Of a DNA stretch of 64,000 nt, positions 53,400 through 63,027 are shown piece after piece. The first letter of the stretch is position 1. Every line of letters begins with the position of its first letter. Origin of the DNA: Streptomyces fructofermentans (GTDB lineage: Bacteria > Actinomycetota > Actinomycetes > Streptomycetales > Streptomycetaceae); assembly GCF_014651055.1 (NCBI RefSeq), contig NZ_BMWD01000001.1:1-64000 (forward strand), given 5' to 3'. The position numbers and the translations under genes were made by a program. The notes under the pieces were generated by a model. The model made no database searches. It was not told where the DNA came from and saw only the letters and a program-made list of their open reading frames with translations.

Positions 53400-54077
53400 A
53401 TGAGTTCCGGCGCACCTGCTCATAACGCTTCGGTGCACAACAACGGACGCGGTGCCACGGACAGGACGACGCCAAGGCACCATGGACCGATGCGCGACGA
53501 CGATGCGGCTTACGCCCAAGGGGCGATCGGTGCGCTCGTACATCGCGCGGTCGACGGCGACGAGCAGGCCACGCACGACCTGCTCGCCCATGTCCACCCC
53601 CTCGCGCTGCGCTACTGCCGCACCCGGCTGTCCCGGCTTCCCGGGGACGCGCGGCACTTCGTGGAGGACCTGGCGCAGGAGGTCTGCGTGGCGGTGCTGC
53701 TCGCGCTGCCCCGCTACAAGGACACCGGGCGCCCCTTCGAGGCCTTCGTCTTCGCCATCGCGGCCCACAAGGTCGCCGACCTCCAGCGCGCCGCGATGCG
53801 GCACCCCGGCTCGACGGCCGTGCCGTCGGACGAGATGCCCGAGAGGCCGGACGACTCGCTGGGGCCGGAGGAGCGCGCGCTGCTCAGCAGTGACGCCGAG
53901 TGGGCCAAGAACCTCCTGGCCAACCTTCCCGAGAACCAGCGGGAGCTGCTCCTGCTGCGGATCGCGGTGGGGCTCACGGCCGAGGAGACGGGCCAGATGC
54001 TGGGCATGTCCCCGGGCGCGGTCCGGGTGGCCCAGCACCGGGCCCTGAGCCGGCTGCGCGCACTCGCCGAGCAGTGA
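53400..54077 (+). CDS. shbA: σ factor ShbA (σ70-family, ECF-like)
   Basis: This is a 225-residue σ factor. Region 2 is [19 protein letters not shown] and [20 protein letters not shown]. Region 4 is [41 protein letters not shown]. In S. coelicolor and S. griseus ShbA drives transcription of hrdB, the principal σ gene. The ATG at 53400 follows GGGAGG. An ATG at 53490 (193 residues) is in frame and may be the reference start. It lies between bldM and guaB, the known locus. Confidence 0.88.
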   Translation: MSSGAPAHNASVHNNGRGATDRTTPRHHGPMRDDDAAYAQGAIGALVHRAVDGDEQATHDLLAHVHPLALRYCRTRLSRLPGDARHFVEDLAQEVCVAVLLALPRYKDTGRPFEAFVFAIAAHKVADLQRAAMRHPGSTAVPSDEMPERPDDSLGPEERALLSSDAEWAKNLLANLPENQRELLLLRIAVGLTAEETGQMLGMSPGAVRVAQHRALSRLRALAEQ

Positions 54078-54550
54078 CCCGGGGCCGACCGGCCCGGGGT
54101 CCCACCGCACCTCGATTCCCGCACCTCGCGGAGTCGTGGCCCGGCTACCCGCCGTGCCCCGATCCGTGTGCAGGCCCCACAGTGACGCGGTGCTCCGCGG
54201 TGCCTCGACCCCTGCGCTCCACGGCCGCGCCCCGCTGAGCCTCCGTGCCCCACCCCGTGGTCACGGCCTCCTTGGGGGTCGCCCGCCTCGTTCCGCGAGG
54301 CGTGGACCTCGGTGCGGGTGGCCTGCCGGACGCGGGGCACGGGGGTGCCCCGGGCCGGTGTGCGACTCCGTGCGGAACGTGGCCTTTCTCATGAAGACGG
54401 CACTTTTCTCCGGCGCGTCGGCGAGGCTGGGGTGCGGCGGCCGGATCCGGGACCGGCCCGCGGCCCGTGTGCCGGGAGGGGCGACGCCGGATGAACGCGG
54501 CGACCGTCCCCACCGTACGAACCTACGAAGCCGAGGGGTGCCCGGAACCG
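54078..54550. other. gap between shbA and guaB
   Basis: 473 bp without a gene I can support. Open stretches exist but have no ribosome site and unnatural composition. I see no clear terminator or riboswitch fold. Confidence 0.5.
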
Positions 54551-54577
54551 TGGAATGAGAGAGCCATGCTTCCCGTT
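54551..54577 (+). promoter_or_regulatory. possible σR-type promoter of guaB
   Basis: TGGAAT (54551-54556), 18 bp, GTT (54575-54577). The thiol-stress σR consensus is GGGAAT-N18-GTT, so this has one mismatch. TAGCAT (54577-54582) could serve as an ordinary -10 instead. Confidence 0.35.
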
Positions 54578-54579
54578 AG

Positions 54580-56127
<1,548 letters not shown>

Positions 56128-56253
56128 CCGCAGCCAGGCGCCACGCGCGCGTGAAGCATGTGCGAGGGCGGTTCCGGAGCCTCCGGGACCGCCCTCGCCG
56201 TGTGCGTCGGGGATACTGGAACGCGCAGAAACGAAGAGGGAAAGGCCACACAC

Positions 56254-57378
56254 GTGACTGAGATCGAGATCGGGCGCGGCAAGCGCGGCCGCCGGGCGTA
56301 TGCCTTCGACGACATCGCCGTCGTCCCGAGCCGCCGTACGCGAGACCCGAAGGAGGTCTCGATCGCCTGGCAGATCGACGCCTACCGCTTCGAGCTGCCC
56401 TTCCTGGCCGCCCCGATGGACTCGGTCGTCTCCCCGGCCACCGCGATCCGCATCGGCGAGCTGGGCGGCCTGGGCGTCCTGAACCTGGAAGGCCTCTGGA
56501 CGCGGTACGACGACCCGCAGCCGCTGCTCGACGAGATCGCCGAGCTGGACGCGGACACCGCGACCCGCCGCCTCCAGGAGATCTACGCGGCTCCCATCAA
56601 GGAGGAGCTGATCGGGCAGCGCATCAAGGAGGTGCGCGACTCCGGAGTCGTCACCGCCGCCGCGCTCTCGCCGCAGCGCACCGCCCAGTTCTCCAAGGCC
56701 GTCGTGGACGCGGGCGTCGACATCTTCGTCATCCGGGGCACCACGGTGTCGGCCGAGCACGTCTCGGGCGCCGCCGAACCGCTGAACCTGAAGCAGTTCA
56801 TCTACGAGCTGGACGTCCCGGTCATCGTCGGCGGCTGCGCGACCTACACGGCCGCCCTCCACCTGATGCGCACGGGCGCCGCCGGTGTGCTCGTCGGCTT
56901 CGGCGGCGGCGCCGCGCACACCACGCGCAACGTGCTCGGCATCCAGGTCCCTATGGCCACCGCGGTCGCCGACGTGGCCGCTGCCCGCCGCGACTACATG
57001 GACGAGTCCGGCGGCCGGTACGTGCACGTCATCGCCGACGGCGGTGTCGGCTGGTCCGGCGACCTGCCGAAGGCCATCGCCTGCGGCGCGGACTCCGTGA
57101 TGATGGGCTCCCCGCTCGCGCGCGCCACCGACGCGCCCGGCCGCGGCCACCACTGGGGCATGGAGGCGGTGAACGAGGAGCTGCCGCGCGGCAAGAAGGT
57201 CGACCTCGGCACCGTCGGCACCATCGAGGAGATCCTCACCGGCCCGTCGCACATCCCGGACGGCTCGATGAACATCTTCGGCGCCCTGCGCCGCGCCATG
57301 GCCACCACCGGCTACAGCGAGCTCAAGGAGTTCCAGCGCGTCGAGGTGACGGTCGCGGACGCGCAGCACAAGCGCTGA
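56254..57378 (+). CDS. guaB3: GuaB3-family IMP dehydrogenase paralogue without catalytic cysteine
   Basis: The 374-residue IMPDH/GMPR-family barrel lacks the CBS domains. The loop that in IMPDH reads [12 protein letters not shown] here reads VGFGGGAAHTTR, so the nucleophilic Cys is His222. The phosphate-binding HVIADGGVGWSGDLPKAIAC is kept. Similar genes next to guaB (GuaB3) are widespread in actinobacteria. IMPDH chemistry as in GuaB is unlikely; a different reaction or a regulatory role is possible. The GTG at 56254 has GAGGGAAAGG upstream. Confidence 0.9.
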   Translation: MTEIEIGRGKRGRRAYAFDDIAVVPSRRTRDPKEVSIAWQIDAYRFELPFLAAPMDSVVSPATAIRIGELGGLGVLNLEGLWTRYDDPQPLLDEIAELDADTATRRLQEIYAAPIKEELIGQRIKEVRDSGVVTAAALSPQRTAQFSKAVVDAGVDIFVIRGTTVSAEHVSGAAEPLNLKQFIYELDVPVIVGGCATYTAALHLMRTGAAGVLVGFGGGAAHTTRNVLGIQVPMATAVADVAAARRDYMDESGGRYVHVIADGGVGWSGDLPKAIACGADSVMMGSPLARATDAPGRGHHWGMEAVNEELPRGKKVDLGTVGTIEEILTGPSHIPDGSMNIFGALRRAMATTGYSELKEFQRVEVTVADAQHKR

Positions 57379-57416
57379 GTGCGCGACCGCGCGGCCGGCC
57401 CGCGCGGTCCGTACCG

Positions 57417-57452
57417 GAAGGGCCCGTCCACCACTCGGTGGACGGGCCCTTC
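57417..57452. terminator. 16-bp perfect hairpin between convergent genes
   Basis: GAAGGGCCCGTCCACC (57417-57432) and its complement (57437-57452) leave a 4-nt loop. It ends the guaB-guaB3 region and, on the other strand, the membrane-protein gene. Confidence 0.88.
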
Positions 57453-57496
57453 GTGCGTACGGGACCGCCGTCGCGGTCGCGACGGCAGGAGTTCCG

Positions 57497-58096
57497 TCAG
57501 TCCCCGGCCTTGCGGGCGCTCTGGAAGGCCACGTACCCGGCGATCGCGAAGAACAGGAAGCTCATCGGGTCTGCCCCGGCCTTCCACGCCTCCTGGACCA
57601 GGCCGAACTGCTCGAAGAAGACCTCGGTGAAGCCGACGCCCAGTTCGTCGGCCCCGATCATCGCCGTGCCGATCAGCTGGCCGAGGTAGACCGCGCCGAG
57701 GGAGACGAGCGCGCTGACGACCGGCAGGACCGGGTTGCGTCCGCCGACGCGCCCCGCGGCCAGGCCGACCAGGAAGCCGACGCCGACCGCGGCCCAGCCG
57801 ATCTCGTACTCGGTGACGCCTATGACGGTGCCGTAGACCGCCGCGGAGACCAGGGCGGCGCCGAGGGCCGCGGCGAGGCCCAGCACCAGGTTGTTCCGCG
57901 CGGGTGCGGCCGGCGGGACCGGCGCGTGGGGGAAGCCGGGCCCGCCCGGGACGCCGTACTGGGGCGTGCCCTCCGGCGCGGCCTGCTGCGGGACGGGCTG
58001 CGCGGTCGGCGCGGCGACCGGCTCGGCCGGCTGCTGCGGGGCGGCGTCCGGGGTGCCGGCCGGTGGCACGGACGGCGGAGGTGTCGGCTGGCTCAT
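57497..58096 (-). CDS. hypothetical membrane protein with Pro/Gln-rich N-terminus
   Basis: The 199-residue product has a disordered N-terminal 68 residues rich in Pro, Gln and Ala. Hydrophobic helices follow at about 69-90, 95-112, 120-140 and 172-190. The N-terminal region recalls other actinobacterial membrane proteins with proline-rich cytoplasmic tails. The ATG at 58096 has GGGGGGAA upstream. The family was not recognised. Confidence 0.78.
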   Translation of the reverse strand: MSQPTPPPSVPPAGTPDAAPQQPAEPVAAPTAQPVPQQAAPEGTPQYGVPGGPGFPHAPVPPAAPARNNLVLGLAAALGAALVSAAVYGTVIGVTEYEIGWAAVGVGFLVGLAAGRVGGRNPVLPVVSALVSLGAVYLGQLIGTAMIGADELGVGFTEVFFEQFGLVQEAWKAGADPMSFLFFAIAGYVAFQSARKAGD

Positions 58097-58248
58097 GTGG
58101 TTCCCCCCAGGGATGTGGGCGCACCCGTGGTGTGCGCGTGGAATGCCGGCGCACACCTGGGAGCGCCCGGGTTCCGGGCGCGACCGTGTGCGGAAGCTGC
58201 CGCACAGTAACAGGTGGCGGTGGCCGCGCGGGAGGGGGTTTTTCCCGG

Positions 58249-59454
58249 TCAGAGGCGGTGTGCCGCGCCGGTGGGGGTCGCTCCCCGGGTGTCGAGCAGG
58301 AGTTGGGCCTTCACGGACAGCCCTTGGAGGTCGTACGTGCGGTGCTGCTGGAGCAGGATCGTCAGGTCCGCGTCGGCGGCGGCCTCGTAGAGGGAGTCGA
58401 CGCGCGGGACCGGGCGGTCCAGCACGCTCCAGGACGGGACGTGCGGGTCGTGGTAGCCGACGGAGGCGCCCAGTTCCATCAGCCGGATCGCGATCTCCCG
58501 GGCGGGCGAGCCCTGTTGGTCGGCGTGGTCGGGCTTGTAGGTGACCCCCAGCAGCACCACGCGCGCCCCGCGGGCCGACTTGCCGTGCTCGTTCAGGAGC
58601 GCGGCCGCGCGCTGGACGACGTACTGGGGCATGTGGTCGTTGACCTGCTGGGCCAGCTCGACCATGCGCAGCGAGCGGGTCCGCGGGCCGGCCAGGTCGC
58701 GGGGCACGGAGTGGCCGCCGACCCCGGGGCCCGGGCGGAACGCCTGGAAACCGAACGGCTTGGTCTCGGCGCAGCGGATGACGTCCCACAGGTCGACGCC
58801 GAGGTCGTTGCAGAGGACGGCCATCTCGTTGACGAGCGCGATGTTGACGTGCCGGAAGTTGGTCTCCAGGACCTGCACGGTCTCGGCCTCGCGCGGACCG
58901 CGCGCGCGTACGACCTTGTCGGTGAGGCGTCCGTAGAAGGCGGCGGCCGACTCGGTGCAGGCGGGAGTGAGGCCGCCGATGACCTTCGGGGTGTTGGCCG
59001 GACGGTGGTCGCGGTTGCCGGGGTCCACCCGGCTGGGTGAGTACGCGAGGTGGAAGTCGCGCCCAGCCCGGAGACCGGACCCCTCCTCCAGGAGCGGCCG
59101 GAGGAATTCCTCCGTCGTGCCCGGGTACACGGGGGACTCCAGGATCACGGTGGTGTGCGGACGCAGGCACCCGGCCAGCGTGCGGGCGGCGGAGGCCACC
59201 TGGCCCAGGTCCAGCGAGCCGTCCGCGCCGCGCGGGGTGGGCGCGCAGATGACCGCGGTGCGGACCCGGCCGAGCGCGGCGGGGTCGATGGCGGGCCTGA
59301 AGCCCGCCGAGAGCATCCGGCGCAGGTCCGAGGCGGCCAGGGGCGCGGGGTCGCCGCACTGGTAGCCGAGTGTGGTGATGCCGGCGGTGACGGCGGCCTG
59401 GGCCAGGGGGAGGCCGAGCTGGCCGAGACCGATGACGGCGAGATCTGCGGGCAT
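58249..59454 (-). CDS. nucleotide-sugar dehydrogenase homologue (UDP-ManNAc/UDP-Glc type) with Cys-to-Ser change
   Basis: The 401-residue protein has the fold of UDP-glucose/GDP-mannose dehydrogenases. The N-terminal GLGQLGLP (9-16) binds NAD. APTPRGADGSLDL and ESPVYPGTTEEF fit the WecC/WbpA branch. The active-site block, normally GPGVGGHCIPVD, is GPGVGGHSVPRD: S249 replaces the catalytic cysteine. The usual two-step oxidation to the uronate is therefore doubtful. It might be an altered or inactive enzyme. The ATG at 59454 follows GGAAGGA at long spacing. It is divergent from glpD. Confidence 0.85.
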   Translation of the reverse strand: MPADLAVIGLGQLGLPLAQAAVTAGITTLGYQCGDPAPLAASDLRRMLSAGFRPAIDPAALGRVRTAVICAPTPRGADGSLDLGQVASAARTLAGCLRPHTTVILESPVYPGTTEEFLRPLLEEGSGLRAGRDFHLAYSPSRVDPGNRDHRPANTPKVIGGLTPACTESAAAFYGRLTDKVVRARGPREAETVQVLETNFRHVNIALVNEMAVLCNDLGVDLWDVIRCAETKPFGFQAFRPGPGVGGHSVPRDLAGPRTRSLRMVELAQQVNDHMPQYVVQRAAALLNEHGKSARGARVVLLGVTYKPDHADQQGSPAREIAIRLMELGASVGYHDPHVPSWSVLDRPVPRVDSLYEAAADADLTILLQQHRTYDLQGLSVKAQLLLDTRGATPTGAAHRL

Positions 59455-59726
59455 GGCGGTGGGCCGTCCTTCCCGATAGCCGAAGTGGGACAAGGCCGCA
59501 AGCCCTGTGGACAGAACGAGCGAGCGCAATGTCAGACTAGGAGTAAATATGACCGATTTGATGGATTGTCCGGCTGTGTTTCGTCGGAAGTCACCGAGAG
59601 ATATCCACAGGTGGACGGCCGGTGGTGGCCGATGGAGGGCAACACGGTCAGAATCTGGGCATGGGGGATGTGAGCCGGGCCTCGCCGGACGGGTGAGCAC
59701 GGCGCGACAGACAGCGGGAGGCAACT

Positions 59727-61433
59727 GTGCGGACAGCGACACTGGGACCGGCGGAGCGCGCCGAGTCACTCGCGGCCATGGCCGAGCGCGAACTGGACGT
59801 ACTGGTCGTGGGAGCGGGTGTGGTCGGCGCGGGCACCGCGCTGGACTCCGTGACGCGCGGCCTGTCCACCGGGCTGGTCGAGGCGCGTGACTGGGCGTCG
59901 GGCACGTCGAGCCGGTCGAGCAAGCTGATCCACGGCGGCCTGCGCTATCTGGAGATGCTCGACTTCTCGCTCGTCCGCGAGGCGCTGAAGGAGCGCGGGC
60001 TCCTGCTGGAGCGGCTGGCCCCCCACCTCGTGAAGCCGGTCCCGATCCTGTACCCCCTCCAGCACAAGGGCTGGGAGCGGCTGTACGCGGGAGCGGGCGT
60101 CGCCCTCTACGACACCATGTCGATGGCGCGCGGGCACGGGCGAGGGCTGCCGACGCACCGTCACCTGTCCCGCCGTCACGCCCTGCGTGTCGCCCCCGCG
60201 CTGAAGAGGGACGCCCTGGTCGGCGCGCTCCAGTACTACGACGCCCAGATGGACGACGCCCGCTATGTGGCCACACTCGTGCGCACGGCCGCCGCGTACG
60301 GCGCGAAGGTCGCCAACCGCGCGCGCGTGGCGGGCTTCCTGCGTGAGGGCGAGCGCGTCGTCGGCGTCCGGGTCCAGGACGTCGAGGGCGGCGGGGAGTA
60401 CGAGATCCGCGCCCGGCAGGTCGTCAACGCGACCGGGGTGTGGACCGACGACACACAGGCGATGGTCGGGGAGCGGGGGCAGTTCCACGTGCGTGCCTCG
60501 AAGGGCATCCACCTGGTCGTGCCCAAGGACCGCATCCACTCCACGACGGGCCTGATCCTGCGCACCGAGAAGTCCGTCCTGTTCGTGATCCCGTGGGGAC
60601 GGCACTGGATCGTCGGCACCACGGACACCGACTGGGACCTGGACAAGGCCCATCCCGCGGCGTCCAGCGCGGACATCGACTACCTCCTGGAGCACGTGAA
60701 CTCGGTGCTGGCGGTACCGCTCACGCGCGACGACGTGCAGGGCGTGTACGCGGGACTGCGTCCGCTGCTCGCCGGGGAGTCCGACGCCACGAGCAAGCTG
60801 TCGCGCGAGCACACCGTGGCCCACCCCGTGCCCGGCCTGGTGGTCGTGGCGGGCGGCAAGTACACGACGTACCGGGTGATGGCCAAGGACGCGGTGGACG
60901 CGGCGGTGCACGGCCTCGACCAGCGGGTCGCGGAGTGCGTCACCGAGGACGTGCCGCTGATCGGCGCCGAGGGTTACCGGGCGCTGTGGAACGCGCGGGC
61001 GCGGATCGCCGCGCGCACCGGGCTGCACGTGGTGCGGGTGGAGCACCTGCTGAACCGGTACGGGTCGCTGGCCGAGGAGTTGCTCGACCTCATCGCCACG
61101 GACGCCTCACTGGGCGAGCCGCTGCAGGCCGCCGACGACTACCTGCGCGCGGAGATCGTCTACGCGGCGTCCCACGAGGGCGCGCGTCACCTCGACGACG
61201 TGCTGACGCGAAGGACGCGCATCTCGATCGAGACCTTCGACCGCGGCACACGCAGTGCGCGGGAGGCCGCCGAGCTGATGGCCCCGGTGCTGGGCTGGGA
61301 CAAGGACCAGATCGAGCGCGAGGTCGAGCACTACGAGAAGCGGGTGGAGGCGGAGCGGGAGTCGCAGCGCCAGCCGGACGACCTGACGGCCGACGCGGCT
61401 CGGCTGGGCGCTCCGGACATCGTGCCGTTGTAG
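59727..61433 (+). CDS. glpD: aerobic glycerol-3-phosphate dehydrogenase
   Basis: Oxidises sn-glycerol-3-phosphate to dihydroxyacetone phosphate with FAD, passing electrons to the membrane quinones. This is a 568-residue GlpD. VVGAGVVGAGTALD (about 27-40) is the dinucleotide fold, and SSRSSKLIHGGLRYLE (about 60-75) is the family signature. A C-terminal domain (about 410-540) is present. The GTG start has GGGAGG upstream. Confidence 0.96.
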   Translation: MRTATLGPAERAESLAAMAERELDVLVVGAGVVGAGTALDSVTRGLSTGLVEARDWASGTSSRSSKLIHGGLRYLEMLDFSLVREALKERGLLLERLAPHLVKPVPILYPLQHKGWERLYAGAGVALYDTMSMARGHGRGLPTHRHLSRRHALRVAPALKRDALVGALQYYDAQMDDARYVATLVRTAAAYGAKVANRARVAGFLREGERVVGVRVQDVEGGGEYEIRARQVVNATGVWTDDTQAMVGERGQFHVRASKGIHLVVPKDRIHSTTGLILRTEKSVLFVIPWGRHWIVGTTDTDWDLDKAHPAASSADIDYLLEHVNSVLAVPLTRDDVQGVYAGLRPLLAGESDATSKLSREHTVAHPVPGLVVVAGGKYTTYRVMAKDAVDAAVHGLDQRVAECVTEDVPLIGAEGYRALWNARARIAARTGLHVVRVEHLLNRYGSLAEELLDLIATDASLGEPLQAADDYLRAEIVYAASHEGARHLDDVLTRRTRISIETFDRGTRSAREAAELMAPVLGWDKDQIEREVEHYEKRVEAERESQRQPDDLTADAARLGAPDIVPL

Positions 61434-61708
61434 GCGGCCGGTTCGGGTCCTCCCCGCGTGCGCTGGGCACGACCGTTGGGTGGCTCCGTGTGCCCGAGGG
61501 CGGTTCTTGCCCGTCCTGGGTGCGGGGTGCTGGGGTTGCGGGGTGCGCCGGGCGATCTTGCGTTCGGCGTGGTGGCCGCCTGTCCCTGTGCGCGGGGCGG
61601 GCGGTCGTCGCGGTGCTCGGCCGCCGCGCCGGCCCGGTTCGTGGAGGCGGGGGAACGTCACCCGAACGAGTGTCCTGAACGGGGATCTTCGTTCGGAACC
61701 CGGTCGTT

Positions 61709-62851
61709 CTAAGGGGTGCGGGGGCAGAACTCGGCGGCGAGCAGCGCGGGTTCGAGGCCGGGGTCTGCGACCGCGTCCGTGTTCACGCGGAAGGTGAGGA
61801 CGCGTCGGCCGTCGAGGGTCGCCGCGGTGCGGACATAGCTGCCGGCCATGCGGCCGTTGTGCCCCCACACGGTCCGTCCGCACGGAAGCCGCACGGGCAT
61901 CAGGCCCATGCCGTACGAGCCCTGTGCGGTACGGGTGTCGAGCATCTCGCGCAGTTGACGGGGCGGCAGCAGGTTGCCGCCGAGCAGGGCCGCGTAGAAG
62001 CGGTTCAGGTCGGCCAGTGTGGTGACGAGTTCGCCCGCCGCGCCGGCGACCCGCGGGTCCAGCTCGGTGACGTCCGCCCCGTCGGCCGAGTAGGCGCGCC
62101 CGTGGGGGTCCGGCAGGGAGTCGCGGGAGCCCGGGAAGGAGGTGCCCGTCAGACGGAGGGGGGTGAGGATGCGGCGCTCGGCCTCCGCGGCGTAGGAGCG
62201 GCCGGTGACCCGCTCGACGACCAGGCCGAGCAGTACGTAGTTGGTGTTGGAGTAGGAGAAGCGGCCACGGGTGCCGGGGGGATGGGTGAGTGCGATGCGC
62301 AGGGCCTGCGCGGGAGTGACGGGGGTCGTGCCGCGGGTCTCGGCCGTGAAGTTGGCGAGACCGCTGGTGTGGGTGAGCAGTGCGCGCAGGGTCAGGCGGC
62401 GGCCGTCGTTGCCCGCGCCGCGGACCAGACCCGGAAGGTGAGCTTCCACGGGGTCCGACAGGGACAGGCGGCCCTCGGCGGCCAGTTGCAGGACGACCGT
62501 GGCGATGAACGTCTTGGTGATGCTGCCCGCGCGGAAGTGGTCGTCCCGCCGGATGGTGCCGTCGGGGCGGGCGTCGTCCGCGGGGGCGCCGGTGGGCGAG
62601 GTGGCGCCGTCCGCGCCCCGGGGACCGGAGCCCTGTCCGGCGGCCGGTGCCGCGGCGGTCTGGGAGCGCGCAAAGCGGGTAGCCGAACCCTCGGTGGCCA
62701 GAAGAGCGGCGCCCGGGGCTCCGCCGCGGGTGACGAAACCGGCCAGTGCCGTGTCCGAGAGCGCGGGCGCGGGTGCGGTGGAGGCGTTCGCGGTCAGGCC
62801 GAACAGCAGCATGCACACCGGCAGGGCCGAAAGCATCCTCGACTGCGGCAT
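61709..62851 (-). CDS. secreted beta-lactamase/D-Ala-D-Ala carboxypeptidase-like serine hydrolase
   Basis: This is a 380-residue exported class C-type penicillin-binding fold. The signal peptide is 1-23. S110-x-x-K113 in GSITKT, YSNTNY (Tyr-Ser-Asn motif) and WGHNGRM (His-x-Gly third motif) are present. Between the first strand and S110 is an extra Ala/Gly/Ser-rich stretch (about 62-95). The substrate may be D-Ala-D-Ala peptides or esters. The ATG at 62851 has GGAGGAA upstream. The gap before it (61434-61708) has no recognised feature. Confidence 0.9.
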   Translation of the reverse strand: MPQSRMLSALPVCMLLFGLTANASTAPAPALSDTALAGFVTRGGAPGAALLATEGSATRFARSQTAAAPAAGQGSGPRGADGATSPTGAPADDARPDGTIRRDDHFRAGSITKTFIATVVLQLAAEGRLSLSDPVEAHLPGLVRGAGNDGRRLTLRALLTHTSGLANFTAETRGTTPVTPAQALRIALTHPPGTRGRFSYSNTNYVLLGLVVERVTGRSYAAEAERRILTPLRLTGTSFPGSRDSLPDPHGRAYSADGADVTELDPRVAGAAGELVTTLADLNRFYAALLGGNLLPPRQLREMLDTRTAQGSYGMGLMPVRLPCGRTVWGHNGRMAGSYVRTAATLDGRRVLTFRVNTDAVADPGLEPALLAAEFCPRTP

Positions 62852-63027
62852 CCGTTCCTCCTTGTCGCGCTCATCATGGGGGACGGACCGGACTTGGCGG
62901 CAGGCGGGGCACCGAAGAGTCGCCGCCGCAGGAGGGGATGCTTCCGCGAGGGGCACCCGGGGCGTTGGGCGGTGGCCGCGTGAGGGACAATGAAGGCTCT
63001 GTCAGGGCGGGTTGCATGAGGGGACGC

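Noticed and set aside
54136..54558. 140-codon plus-strand frame in the shbA-guaB gap
   Set aside because: No ribosome site, Arg/Gly/Pro-rich shadow composition, no similarity; would overlap the guaB promoter region.
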